A DNA stretch of 64,000 bases from Annona cherimola (GCA_030490835.1 CM059972.1:6354264-6418263), one strand, 5' to 3'. Shown: positions 32,600 to 44,286, counted from the stretch's first letter. The notes: generated by a model from the letters alone, not told the origin. Numbers and translations: made by a program.

Positions 32600-33741
32600 T
32601 ATTCTTTTTTCACTTCTTAAGCAATTGTAGTGTAGCGCTATCAAACGTGCTTTCGCACAGGAATATTCCTCATACGGGAAAGGGTAATGAATTCCCAGAG
32701 GGTCCTCTGCCCTGGAAAGAAGCTGTAGAACAGGATTCGTTTGGAATCTCCAATACGAGCCGCGGTACGACCTCCGTCTCTTGCCAAATTCCCAGCGTCT
32801 TTCTTTTAGGGTTGGTAATTTCACTTTATGATTTTTATCGCATATTTTTATAAATAATTTAATTATCTAACAATTCTATTTTTCTAATTAATCCGATACT
32901 TTTCTTATAAATATTTTATTTATTCTAATTTTAACCTAATCATTTTATATCGTTTATATATAGATTTTCTATTTCTCACGTCATCCTAAAATACCACTGA
33001 GATACACATTAACAAACGTGAGAGAGACCTCACTCTATTTTTAATTCTCTTTCATCCTCCATTTCTAACCTTCCACTGCATAACAAATTTAAATTATTGA
33101 TTTACCCACTTCAGCATACGTATATGTATCCTTTAAATAAATTATACACACATATATATCGTAGCTTTATGGTAATGATTATTTTCCAAAGCAGCATATA
33201 AAGCCATGAATTTTTTGTTTTTTTACTCCATTATCCATGTTACTTGCAGTTGTAGATGAAATTATTGATGTATTCGGCCTTTTCTTTCTATGCGGAAATA
33301 AACAGACGACTGAGTGGTGAGAAAAGAACTAGACTCACCACTCAGCCAGTCGTACAGCTACAGACGATCGCCCCGTGCTACTTCCTCAGCTTTTGCTTTC
33401 CACTAGCCTTACGATTTCTTAAGCTCCAAGAAAATCCTTGCTGGCCTCCGTCCCTCCTTATAATACCTCACCGTTACTCCTCGTAATACCTCACCATTAG
33501 TGGCGAGAAATGTGGTATTTTGTGAAAATGGAAAATGAAATATTTTGAAAATTATATAATTGATATTAAATAATAGGGGTAAAGTTGAAATAAATAAATT
33601 TGTTAAAAAATAATTGATAGAAAAAATAATTAAAATATAAGAATAAAAGTAAAAAAATAAAATAATTAATTGTGAAATGATGAATCTCGGAATCCGTACC
33701 ACAACATTTTCCCTCCCACGTTCCCCACGGCCATTTCCCAA
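32600..33741 (+). promoter_or_regulatory. Proximal flank and altered promoter of DRP4 gene 3
   Basis: Carries the unit flank block (32600-32810) and the shared CACTCAGCCAGTCGTACAGC element (about 33340-33360). Two changes stand out. A 12-bp inverted repeat (CTGAGTGGTGAG at about 33310 against CTCACCACTCAG at about 33335) is absent from genes 1, 2 and 4. The TATA box is degraded to TTATAATA (about 33468) where the other genes have TATATAT(A). An AATACCTCACC segment is tandemly repeated just before the MITE. Confidence 0.55.
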
Positions 33742-33751
33742 ATGTCTCCTA
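33504..33751. mobile_element. CTAG-targeting TIR element in the gene 3 leader
   Basis: Inner sequence matches 6700-6950 (AAATGTGGTATTT, ATGAAAT..ATAGGGGTAAAGTTG, ATTTCCCAAATGTCTCCTAG). The left terminal repeat has been lost with a few flanking bases; the right end meets CTAGCTCT, which is the empty site seen in gene 4 (GGACTAGCTCTCATC). The ATG at 33742 used by the gene 3 reading frame lies within its last bases. Confidence 0.72.
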
Positions 33752-35231
33752 GCTCTAATCTCACTAAGCACAATCAAAGTTTCAGTCTTTCAGAGCTTCC
33801 TACATCAATTCCATCAATCACAGACTCTTCTTCCTCGCAAGAAAGAACAGCGAGATTTGGGCTAGAGCTAGACGGCTCCTTAAAACCCGACGAAGACATT
33901 ACACTGAGGCAGAGCGGCCCCAAAATGGAGAATGGCGAGGCATCAACAGCAGCCCCCCCTCTCGCCTCTTCCTACGACTACTACATCTGGCCCCTTCTCG
34001 ACGCCGTCGATCAACTCCGACAAATGAAGTTGATGGAAGAAGGCATCGGCCTCCCGACCACCGTCGTGGTCGGTGACCAGTCCAGCCGCAAGTCCAGCGT
34101 GCTCGAGTCCCTCGCCGGCATCAGCCTACCTCGCGGGCAGGGCATCTGCACCCGCGTCCCCCTCGTCATGCGCCTGCAGAACATCCCCGCCGGCGACGAC
34201 CAAGAACTCCTTCTCCAATACGAGGGAGGAAACTCAATCGCCACAACGGAAGAAGACATCCCTAATGCAATCACGACCGCAACCGAAGCCGTCGCCGGCC
34301 AAGGGAAGGGCATCTCCAACAAGCCTCTCACCCTCGTGGTGAGGAAGCACGGCGTGCCTGATCTCACCATGGTCGATCTCCCCGGCATCACTCGCGTCCC
34401 CGTCCACGGCCAGCCCGATAACATCTACGAACAGATATCAAGCATCATCATGGAATACATTACCCTCAAAGAAAGCATCATTCTCAATGTTTTGTCTGCG
34501 ACCGTGGATTTCTCGACGTGCGAATCCATTCGGATGTCGCAGCAGGTCGACAAGACCGGCGAGCGGACCCTGGCCGTCGTCACCAAGGTCGACAAGGCGC
34601 CAGAGGGACTGCAGGAGAAGGTCACCGCAGATGACGTGAAGATCGGCCTCGGGTATGTCTGCGTGAGGAACCGCATTGCGGATGAGACTTATGAGGCGGC
34701 GAGGATGAAGGAAGCAGAGCTGTTTCAATCCCATCCTCTGCTCTCCCAGATCGACAGATCCATCGTGGGGGTCCCCATGCTAGCGCTGAAATTGGTACAG
34801 ATCCAAGCTTCCAGCATCCGCGAATGCCTCCCGGAGGTGGTCAAGAAGATCAATGACAAGCTGGCGAAGAGCGTGAAAGAGCTGAACAAAATGCCTCGGA
34901 AGTTCAACACAGTTGCCGACGCGATGCAAGCCTTCATGCGCATCGTCGGCGGGGCGAAGGAATCCTGAAGAAAGTGCTGATAAGAGGAGAGTTCGAAGAG
35001 TACCCAGACGAGAAAGCCATGCACTGCACTGCCCGGATGAGGGAAATGCTGGATAAGTATGCTAAGAAACTAAAATCTAAGTTTTACAATTCTGGGTTGG
35101 CCTTTGCTTCAGACTTCTTACTGCTAGAGATTAGCGTATTGGTGGAGGCCAAGGGAATTGGGCTCCCTAATTTCCTTCCCAGATAGCTGATGACACTGTC
35201 CGAATCGCCTATGGAATTCACGAAGGAAGTG

Positions 35232-35689
35232 TTGTAAAAATCTTATTGATTAAAAATTATTAATTATCCTAGGATCCGCCGTGTTAAATTACCAAGAAGA
35301 TAAAATCATAAGCCAAAGCGTACATGAATCATAAGAGTAGTTGTTATTGAATTATAAAGTTTTCTCATTTTCAAAGTTAATACTCTAGGATTTTCTAGAA
35401 AATGTAACTCCTCTTCTTCAACAATAGGATGTCAGAAAAGAAACCTTTATCGGTACATAACTTTGGGATCACAATTGTTTATATAGGAAGTTTATCTTTC
35501 ATATTTCTAATTTAACTCATTATAAAAATAAAAATTAAAAATTAGATTGTAGGATTTCTATGCATAGGAGATCAATACTTTATTAGATGATTTAAGCCCA
35601 TAAAACTTTATAAGATAACTTTTAAAAATTGGGCTGCTATTATTAAAGTATATATATAATTAATATATATGTGTGTCTAAAATTTTAAC
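35232..35689. mobile_element. 458-bp insertion in pseudogene 3, type unclear
   Basis: Flanked by AGGAAGTG (35224-35231) and AGGAAATG (35690-35697), an imperfect 8-bp duplication of DRP4 coding sequence. It is absent from genes 1, 2 and 4. The termini TTGTAAAAATC and GATTTTAACA-like are not convincing inverted repeats. The right end TTTTAACAG resembles an intron acceptor. hAT-type relic is my best guess. Confidence 0.6.
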
Positions 35690-35770
35690 AGGAAATGGTT
35701 AAATACAAGGAGGACGTGGTGCGCCGTGTGGTTTCGGATTATTCCAAGGAGTACTCGCGGCTGCTGGAGG

Positions 35771-36387
35771 TAGGAGTGTTAATGGATCAGGTTGAATGAG
35801 TTGGAGCCTAATCCTAATCCTAACCCATTTAAAATATCCCAACCCAATCCGCTTATTAACCTATTTAAAAAACCTCAACCTTAACACATTTACAAACCCA
35901 TTTAATAAACGGGTTGATGAGTTGTTAACAAATTGCATAGCCAATAACCTGAAAGCCTAAACTCTAGTAGCTGATGATCTCGCAGGGAGAGACGAGATGG
36001 TGTTTTTGGCGTAGGAAAATGAAAATAGGATAGTAACGGAAAATGGAATTAGGGCAGCAGTGGAAAAATGAAAATTAGGTGACTTGAGGAAGACTTAGAG
36101 AGGAAAAATAACTAAGGGGTTTACATGTATATACATAAAACTTTAATAAATTAAACGAGTTAAATGAGTTGAACGGATTAAACGGGTTGAACATGTTATA
36201 TGGGTTAAATGAGTTACTAAACGAGTTGACGAGTTATAAAATCTCAACTCTAATATATTTATTTAATTAAATGGTTAAACGGGTTGGCGTATCATAACCT
36301 ATTTATTCAAAAATACTAACCAAAACCTATTTATAAACGGGTTGGATGAGCGGGTTCACGGGTTGATCATGACCATTAACACCCCTA
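35771..36387. mobile_element. hAT-type MITE, family A, inside pseudogene 3
   Basis: 617 bp with terminal inverted repeats TAGGAGTGTTAATGG and CCATTAACACCCCTA and a perfect 8-bp target duplication GCTGGAGG (35763-35770 and 36388-36395) from the DRP4 stalk coding sequence. The interior is rich in GGGTTG/CAACCC runs. No transposase is coded. Confidence 0.92.
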
Positions 36388-36994
36388 GCTGGAGGTAACG
36401 AGGAGAGCCGTCCATAAGCTGATGGAGAGAGTCAGGGAGTGGTCGGTGGCATACGTGAAGGAGCTGATCGAGATGGAGAAGATGGCGGATTACACGGCTA
36501 ATCCGGAGTACGAGGAGAGACGGAGCAAGCTCATGGTGAACCGGAAAAGGCTCATGGGTCTTGTGCAAGTGGGCTGCTACGAAGAGACGGTGAACCGGGG
36601 CTACCGCAACTCCACAGAGCGCTTCACTGAAATGGTGGTAGAAGGAATTGGGACGGTTCGAGCAGAGCATCTGAAGAAGTATCCATGGTCGATGGTGGAG
36701 CAAGCTTTCGACATGAAGATGAGGGTGATGGCGTACTGGAAGCTGGTGCTGCTGAGGTTGGTGGATGTGGTGGCTCTGCATCTTCTTTTCAGCGCCAGGA
36801 ACTTGTTGGACAGAGAGTTAGAGAGCGCGATGGCGGACGAGCTGCTGGGAGGAGGACGAGTTGGGGAGATCGAGCGAGCGGATGCTGGAGGAATCACCGG
36901 GCGATGCTATGAAGCGCGAACAGCTGAATAGGAGCATCAAATTACTCAACGAATCCAAGGATGTGGCTGCCAAGATCATGGACCGAAAATTTTG

Positions 36995-37365
36995 GTGAGT
37001 GTGAGGCCTTCAGACCCGTTTAACACATATTTTTTATTTTTTTCAAATTTTTTACAAAATTGTTATGCTAGTTATTTTTAATCTATAAATAAATTTTTAA
37101 CAATTTTAAAGATGTATATATATTTATTTTAGATTTTAAACATAATAACGTTTTAGTCGTGTTTTAATTTTAGTCGTTTTAAATTGTTGAAACATGACTA
37201 AAATACCCTTATATTTAAAAATTTAAAATAAATATATATACATTTCTAAAATTGTTGAAAATTAGTTTATAGATTAAACATGTTTAGATTAATCATTTTG
37301 AAATAAAAAATTTTAAAAACAAAAAAATATATTTGTAAGCCGGTCTAAAATAATCTGAAATGATC
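36995..37365. repeat. Palindromic element P7 replacing the end of gene 3
   Basis: Starts right after ATCATGGACCGA of the gene 3 frame and has inverted arms around about 37165 (TTTAAAATATAAG-type core, TCTAAAATTGTTGAAAATTA against its complement). It ends near TAAGCCGGTCTAAAATAATC. About 170 bp present in genes 2 and 4 is missing here. Confidence 0.65.
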
Positions 37366-37369
37366 ATTT

Positions 37370-37895
37370 TGTAATCTAAAAATCATGTAAGTTACTACAT
37401 GTAGTTTATTTTTATAGCCAATGAAAAATGACCCATGTTGGTGATGACTTGCTGCTCTGATTGATCTCTTTTGACTAAAATCGCGATTAACTTTTTGTCG
37501 TGGTTTATCCGACAAGTTCTCTGTGCTCTCCCCCTTGAGGCCCTCCTTAGGTCGCACGCCAGTATTTTTTCATTGGACGAGATAAGATAGGAATGAGGTG
37601 ATGTTTTTATTTTAATTTTTTTTTAATCTCCAATAAAATATCTTATCTTTTTAATAAACTTACTCTTTCACATTTACTACCCATCCAATCTTTTCATCGT
37701 TTTCTCATTCTCATCTTCTTATTTTCTCATTTCCATCTAATCATATGATCTTAAACATACCCATGTTACTTAGGTTTTGTTTATTTGATAATAAAGATCA
37801 ATCAAACAATCACCTTTTGCTGCCACCGGCGCAAGCAGCGCAAGTGTTGAGAGGCACAGCCCCTTTAGTCGTTTGTCGGTGGTTCGAGCAGTAGG
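37370..37895. other. Unit C 3' flank, no gene
   Basis: Homologous to 16870-17290 and 49610-50010 (GAAAAATGACCCATGTTGGT landmark). The short minus-strand ORF here has no domain. Confidence 0.5.
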
Positions 37896-38495
37896 TAGGA
37901 GTGTTAACGAATCGGGTTGGACAGGTTAGAGTCTAATCTTAATCCTAACTCATTTAAAATATCTCAACCCTAATCCGTTTATTAACCCATTTAAAAAACT
38001 CAACCCTAACTCATTTACAATTCATTTAATAAATAGGTTGGTGGGTTGTTAACGGTTTGTATAACAAATAACCTGAAATTCTAAACTCTAGTAGATGATG
38101 ATCTCGCAGGGAGAGACAAGAGGGTGTTTTTGACGTAGGGGAAATAAAAATAGGGCAGTAACGAAAAAATGGAATTAGGGCAACAGTGAAAAAATAAAAA
38201 TTAGGTGACTTGAGGAAAACTTAGAAAGGGAAAATAATCAAGGGGTTTACATGTATATATATATAATTTTAATGAGTTAAGCAAGTTAAATAAGTTGAAC
38301 AAGTTATATGGGTTAAATGGGTTACTGAACGGATTGACGAGTTATAAAATCTCAACCCTAATCCATTTATTTAATTAAATGGTTAAACGGGTTGGCGGAT
38401 CATAACCCATTTATTCAAAAATCCCAACCCAAATCCATTTATAAACGAGTTGGACGAGCGGGTTGACGGATTGACCATGACCATTAACAACCCAA
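37896..38495. mobile_element. hAT-type MITE, family A, second full copy
   Basis: 600 bp with ends TAGGAGTGTTAACGAATCGG and ACCATTAACAACCCAA and a perfect 8-bp duplication GCAGTAGG (37888-37895 and 38496-38503). The interior matches the copy at 35771 closely (AACCTGAAA, GATGATCTCGCAGGGAGAGA). Confidence 0.92.
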
Positions 38496-38503
38496 GCAGT
38501 AGG

Positions 38504-40829
38504 TAGGGGCTATGTTCTCTGATTTAATTATGGGGCTAGGTATCCCCGTTATTATATTTCTGGAAGCTGTCTTTTTTGTTTGATTTGTGGAAGCTTATCT
38601 CCCTTGTGTATCTCTTGAGTTAGATAAAATATTGACATTGAAATGAGTTGAGTTGTAAAAATACATGTACCATAACAAAACAATCACGTTTTGCTTATAT
38701 CGTCATTATAGATTAATCTAAAAATGGAATGGTGGCGTATCTTCCATGCAAGAGACTATATATTGGGCTTCGAATTATATGAAATTCTTGAAAAATTCAC
38801 TTTATTTATTTTATTTAACATTGTTTTTATTATCATAGAAATTCTTTTATTTATCTAGTACAACTATCTACGAGACCTATCTATAAATTTATAAATTTGT
38901 AAAATTAATGTAGTAAAATATTCAATATTAAATACCAAGTTTAAGTAGTATTTTGATTATTTCAATATTTAAACCATATAATATATCACTACTATGTAGA
39001 TAAATTATTTTATAAAATATTATTACATTCTAATATATATGTTAATGAATGTAATATTCTTCTTTAATTTAACATAAATATCTTTATTTTTAAGCAAATC
39101 CAATTATACTTGATTCGGATGAAATTTGATCTCGTAGCTAAACAAGTAAGATTAAATATAATGAATTTTGTACAAATCATTAATATCTTAAAAATTGAGG
39201 GGTTATACTCCAAATTAGTATGTAGTCCAAATGCATTTTAGTAATTTACAAACACACATATATACACATACATAATCCAGAAAATACTAGAGTGCATTTG
39301 GTTTGCACTATAATTAGGGTCTAGATTGCCATAATGGGGCCCACTTGATTATAAAATTAACATTACTCACTCTTTTTATTTAGAATTATTTATTTAATTA
39401 CATACTAATTTTCATCCAAATCAAACATGTTAATTAATGGGTCCATTTTAAAATAGTATAAAATTAATATAATAAAATGGTCTTCTATATATATATATAT
39501 ATCAACTTCAAAATTGTATTTTAATATCTAAACCATTTAAAACATGATTTTTATATTAGTAAATAATTGTATCAAATATATTCCATTCTAATGCATGTAG
39601 GGCACATTTTGCACCGTGTCCATACATCCTGCTTTCTGTTAACTATATTGATATTGCTTTCCAGATGACTGGTTTTGGGCCATGTGTTTTTTTCGTATGA
39701 AAATTCGAGCTTGCTAATTAAATTTCTGTGACGGAGACTTAATCGGGGAGTCCATAACTCTATAATTCCATTAGTCTTCGTATTAAATCATTTTTGTAAA
39801 AATTATATAAACACTGTCAGATCTGCTCCTATAGTCAAATCGTTCTTTGCATTTGATTTTAAAATTTATTTATTTATTTATTTAATTTTATTTTGAAAAT
39901 ATAAACACTTGATATTTAATACAAAACGAAATTAATATGTATATACTATAACATAGAAAAATTAATATGTATTTGACATGCATAACGTACAATTTTCAAA
40001 TTCGCATTTCGTTACTAGGACGCAAATCATCATAATAACTCATGTAGAAATTAAATTATTTTAAAGCATATAAATATTGTTTATCTTCTTTCTAATAATA
40101 TAGGGAAATCTTTTATTAATAGTTTTTATTTTAAATTTATACTTACTAACCATGTTAAGCAAATTTCATTAAGAAGACATAAATATGTTTGCTGGAGGTA
40201 ATTAATCAATAATCCTTTTTAAAAAAGAATTCTTATGAGAGCAAAATTCTAGAAGAATAATATTGAAGTATCTTCTCTAACTTCCATTTTTAAGCAAACT
40301 CGTGAAAATACTATATGCTTATAAATTAAAAATTATACCGTATTATGATTTTACTATAAAATATTATACCATATACATGTAATTTAAAATATTACTTTTT
40401 CATTTTTATATTTAGTTTTTTATAAAAATAATCATGTGTGCATAACATATACCTATAATTTAAAAGATTGTTCTGTTTTTAATTTTATGTTAAGTTTTTT
40501 TTATCAGAATAATCATGTCCATCCATACCTCATATAATCAATATTCGTGATGCTTATTTGAATATCTTATAATTTTTAAAGTAAATTTAAAATAATTAAT
40601 ATCATACGCCATATTATGTAAGCTATATTTTGATATAGGCAGCAATTTCATGCAAGACGTTGATTTCTTATTTAGAAAATTATTAAATCAAAATTATTTT
40701 TAATTTTAAAAGATACAAGTTTACAATTTGTAGTTTTCTAGAGTCTTAGATATATATATATATATATTAATGATCATTATTTGTTTGGATTTAACAAAAA
40801 TGCAATTTTTAATACAAATTAATGGTTGG
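38504..40829. other. Unit C distal 3' flank, AT-rich, no gene
   Basis: From about 39260 it parallels 18070-19280 of unit B (CAGATGACTGGTTTTGGGCC, ATGAAAATTCGAGCTTGCTA, GACGGAGACTTAATCGGG). It includes a (TA)n run near 40750. No ORF longer than background. Confidence 0.55.
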
Positions 40830-40895
40830 TTACATTTTATATTTTAAAAATTAAGTGATCTAGATTCTCATAATTATAAATTATTAAATTTAATG
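40830..40895. repeat. Partial third copy of the duplicated-segment start
   Basis: TGGTTGGTTACATTTTATAT and the next 50 bp match 451-515 and 19281-19345; homology then ends. This ties the duplicated segment to the DRP4 unit. Confidence 0.7.
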
Positions 40896-40927
40896 AATTT
40901 TACTATAAGTTTTCGATTGCTTTCTAA

Positions 40928-41167
40928 GGGTGTGTTTGAGAATGGATAAAACTTTTGATGAAAAGTTTTTTAGAGTAAAAATTGTCAAATGATGAGTAAA
41001 GAAGATAAAATTAAAATAAATAAGTTAATTGTGTGAATAGTTATGTAGAAATGATTAAAAATAAGGTAGTTATATAGAAAAATATGAAAAATAATTAAAA
41101 AATATGGTAGTTGTGAAAAATGAAAAGTTTTTAACTTGATATTTTCTATCCATTGCCAAACACACCT
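40928..41167. mobile_element. Tourist-like MITE
   Basis: 240 bp, ends GGGTGTGTTTGAGAATGG and CCATTGCCAAACACACC. TAA lies at 40925-40927 and at 41168-41170. Confidence 0.8.
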
Positions 41168-41300
41168 TAAAACTGCAACATCCGAATATTCTATGAAAAT
41201 TGTCTATTGGTAAGGCCGAAAGGCTTTCAATTCCTTTCTAAAACGTACACAACCTTGGCTTGCTGCAATTCTTAAGCCCTAATCCATGAATAGTTACAAC

Positions 41301-42139
41301 TAGGGGTGCAACTCAGGCTCATGAAACTCGGGTTCACCTCAACCCTAACCCTAACCCTATTTTTGAAATTCGGGCTCGGGTTGAGTTTCGGATTGACATT
41401 TTCTATTAATATGTCTTTGTTACTCATCTTATATTTAATTTTTTTATCACAAATCTATTATATAAAAAAGTTTAAAAAACAATTTATTGTATGAAATTAA
41501 GAAAAATTCAAATACCGTTTAAGAGTAGAAAGAAAGAAACCTATTTTGAGCATTCTCTTTGTATCAAGTAAAAGATGGATTATGTGTAAACGTTGTCAAT
41601 AAAATTGTATTATTAATCATTAATTGTATTTTTGTACTCCTCTATTGTTTTAAGCTTATTTTACAACTATAATTTTAAATTTCTCATAAATTTTCCCGTT
41701 GGAAAAAAAGATCTCAAAAAAATTTAATATTTAGTATCACAGGATTTCGTTGGTCAAAAGGCTTCGGTAGAAAAGGCGTGAAGAGTAATTTTTAAAAAAA
41801 AAAACTGTTGGACCTGTATCGTAATGTAAATTGGGAATAAGTATTTTGTTGAAATCACTTAAAACGTTAGATTATCTCGGCGATGAGCTGTCCATGCCTG
41901 TCATGCCGTACTCCTGTTGTCCATCATCCATCCATGAGTAATATGTTATTATTATAATATGTTATTATTATAATATAAATTATATATTATATATAAATGC
42001 AAATTCGGGTTCGGGCTTGCCTGAACCCGAAACCGAGACCTATTTGAATTCGGGTTCGGGCTCGGGCTCAAAAATCGGGTTCGGGTTGAAAATATCAGAG
42101 TTTCGACACTTCAGTTTTTCGGCCCAAGTTGCACTCCTA
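41301..42139. mobile_element. hAT-type non-autonomous element, family B
   Basis: 839 bp with terminal repeats TAGGGGTGCAACTCAGGCTC and GCCCAAGTTGCACTCCTA. The flanking 8-bp duplication is GTTACAAC (41293-41300) and GTTACCAC (42140-42147), one mismatch. Sub-terminal arms are rich in CGGGTTCGGGCT-type repeats; the short CCCTAA run at 41341-41359 belongs to these. No transposase frame. Confidence 0.88.
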
Positions 42140-42147
42140 GTTACCAC

Positions 42148-43040
42148 TTACCTTTGCCTACCAAAGTATATTAGTATTCCTTAACTTCAATCTTTTTCGA
42201 TTGATTTTTTTATAAAAAAAATGTTAACACTCATCCAGTTCAAAGTAGAGAGATGGGGAATGATAAGAATTGGTGTCCAATATTTTGAAATAAATAAATA
42301 TAACATAAGATTAAATATAAATAATTAAAATTTAAGAATATATAAGGAAAAGTAGGTAAGATGAGCAAAAAGTAAAAAATAGTTGCGGCAATTGTTGCCA
42401 CTTTGTCTCCCATGCTGCAATTTGCGGTAAGTTTCAGCGAGAGTTATTGCCGTCGATTTAATAAATGTTAGATAAGTAGTTTTTTATCATGAGAGTTAGC
42501 TTTTGATGCACATATGAATTAATTCTTTACAGTAAAGAATTTTTGCATCGATACCCACAAGGTTTAGTAAAATCCAAGGCGTGTGTCACAGCTTTTCGGA
42601 AATTTTCCTTCACACTTACAAGTTTACCTAAAATCGAAATCGTATCTCTATCCTTTATATATATATATATAAAGAGGAAAATACCCTTTGGATTTATGTA
42701 TTGCCTCATAGATGTATAAACATTAAACACAAACATATGCAGTTGTAAGCACAGACGGACACCGACACGTGGGCCGCAGTACAATGCCCCCCGAGCTGGA
42801 TATATTACGGGGCCAGCCGATAATAATTTTCGTTTTACGACTTAAACGATTGCATACATTTGCCCTCCAAAAAAGAAAAAAAAGATTGATATATAAATCG
42901 AATGGCAACCGTTCATTTTCTATTTAAGTCAAGCTAGGTTAATAATCATGCGGAGATGGGATCTAAAATATCACTTGAGTTCACTTTTTTAGAAATAACA
43001 TTAATTATATTTTAATGAGTTAATAACATGACAGCGTGTA
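42148..43040. other. Intergenic DNA, no gene identified
   Basis: A (TA)n run lies near 42657-42672. Two minus-strand ORFs of 61-85 codons (42527-42908) are without known domain. Confidence 0.45.
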
Positions 43041-43137
43041 GAGTACACCTACCTCAAAACCCACGTGCATGAATTTAGTCATACTCTGTTCTAGAATCCA
43101 AAATGGCATGAAAGCGGTCATGTTCTCGAGCATATTT
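43040..43137. repeat. DRP4 unit D, start of distal upstream flank
   Basis: Matches 7128-7225 of unit B (ACCTCAAAACCCACGTGCAT, GGTCATGTTCTC). It continues at 43425-43450 and 43590-43626 after insertions. Confidence 0.65.
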
Positions 43138-43413
43138 GGGTGAAGATAAACCTTTTTGATAAAAAGTTTTCAGGTAAAAGTTGTACAAAAAATAATATGA
43201 TATGACAAGGATAATGATGAGGTATAAAGAGAATAAAGTTAAAATAGATAGATTAGTTGTTTGGGTAATTGTGTGAAAATGATTGAAAAGTAGGATTATT
43301 TGTATAGAAAAATGTGAAAAAAATAATTAAAAAATATGATAATTATGGAGAATGAAAAATTTTAAATTAAAAAGTTTTGATTGATATTTTTTATGTCCAA
43401 CCAAACACACCCC
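43138..43413. mobile_element. Tourist-like MITE in the unit D flank
   Basis: TTTGGGTGAAGATAAACC at left, ACCAAACACACCCC at right. The unit B sequence runs straight through this point (CTAGTATAAAATTTATGTGC), giving the empty site. Confidence 0.72.
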
Positions 43414-43447
43414 TAATATAGAAACATATGCCATGATATTTTGTAAT

Positions 43448-43590
43448 TTTTATGTAATTATTTATACAACTATTATATCTATTTTAATTTTATTCTATTT
43501 ATTTTAATCATTACTTTTATTATATTACATTATTTGCTCTTATTTCAAAAGTTTTTATACAAAAATCTTTTCATCTGCACAAATACACAA
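43448..43590. mobile_element. Tourist-like MITE fragment
   Basis: Has family blocks (CTATTTTAATTTTATTCTAT, TATATTACATTATTTG) between TTGTAATTTT and ATTCGTTTTCAATATT, which are adjacent in unit B. Confidence 0.55.
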
Positions 43591-43600
43591 TTCGTTTTCA

Positions 43601-44286
43601 ATATTTGTTTTTTCATATCTCAGTAAGAGTCGGAGTGCATTTGGGCAGGTTTTGCCCTACCCGAATATGTCCGATAAAATACTTAATTTCTGGTTCAGAA
43701 GAAAAACCCGCTTTTGAGTTGTTATCCCATTTTAACTTAGTACTGAACTAAATAGTAGTAAGCAAATGTTAGACCTGTCCGCCCGTAAAAGCATTTGGTT
43801 GGACCAGGCCGAAAAGCTGTAATAGGAAAGCCATTCATATATGAAAGTAACAATATTTGATGAAAAATTTACATATTTGAACTGACTATCAATATTCGAA
43901 AGTGAAAATAAGCTCCACAACGCTCCTAGAAAAATACAAATTTATTTAATTACAATCTTTTTACCATTGTTTTCCCACATATGCATCACAAAAATCATAT
44001 AAAAATATAATATTTATATATTTTTTTATAAACAAAGGGAAAAGGTTGACGGTTGAATTTGAACGCGGTTTGAACTCGCCCTTGCTTAGACTAGACTGGA
44101 CTGGACTTAGAGGGTTAGTGTTGAATTCCGAGCTCAAATTAATTACTTACAAAGTAATTTTAAATGAATTTAAAATAAAAATATGCCACTAAAATTTTAG
44201 ATCAAGTTTCTAAAAAATTATTATGATATATGAAAACGAAAAATTTAAAACAATTACAAAATATTCGTTTTTTCGTATCTCAGTAA
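43601..44286. repeat. 634-bp insertion bounded by 26-bp direct repeats
   Basis: A 26-bp direct repeat beginning ATATTTGTTTTTTCATATCT occurs at 43601-43626 and 44261-44286 with two mismatches. Unit B has this sequence once (about 7266). The intervening 634 bp has no ORF of note and includes a TAGACTGGACTGGACTT run. Confidence 0.6.

Larger units (their letters stand above)
33742..36993 (+). pseudogene. DRP4C-like gene 3, multiply broken
   Basis: The GTPase half closely follows gene 4. Lesions in order: P-loop glycine changed to arginine (GDQSSRKSS, codon 34087-34089); loss of one C near 34965, giving TGA at 34966-34968 after 408 codons; a 27-bp deletion at 35184/35185 creating an in-frame TAG; a 458-bp insertion (35232-35689) with 8-bp flank repeats; a 617-bp hAT element (35771-36387); 4 extra bases near 36874; loss of the last ~15 codons and part of the 3' UTR to palindrome P7. 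DLPG and TKVD are still present in the N-terminal part. The first ATG comes from a MITE. A truncated GTPase fragment could be made but should not bind GTP normally. Confidence 0.95.

Noticed and set aside
41341..41359. CCCTAA repeats resembling an interstitial telomere
   Set aside because: Only about three units, inside the CGGGTT/AACCC-rich arm of a hAT element with its own target duplication.
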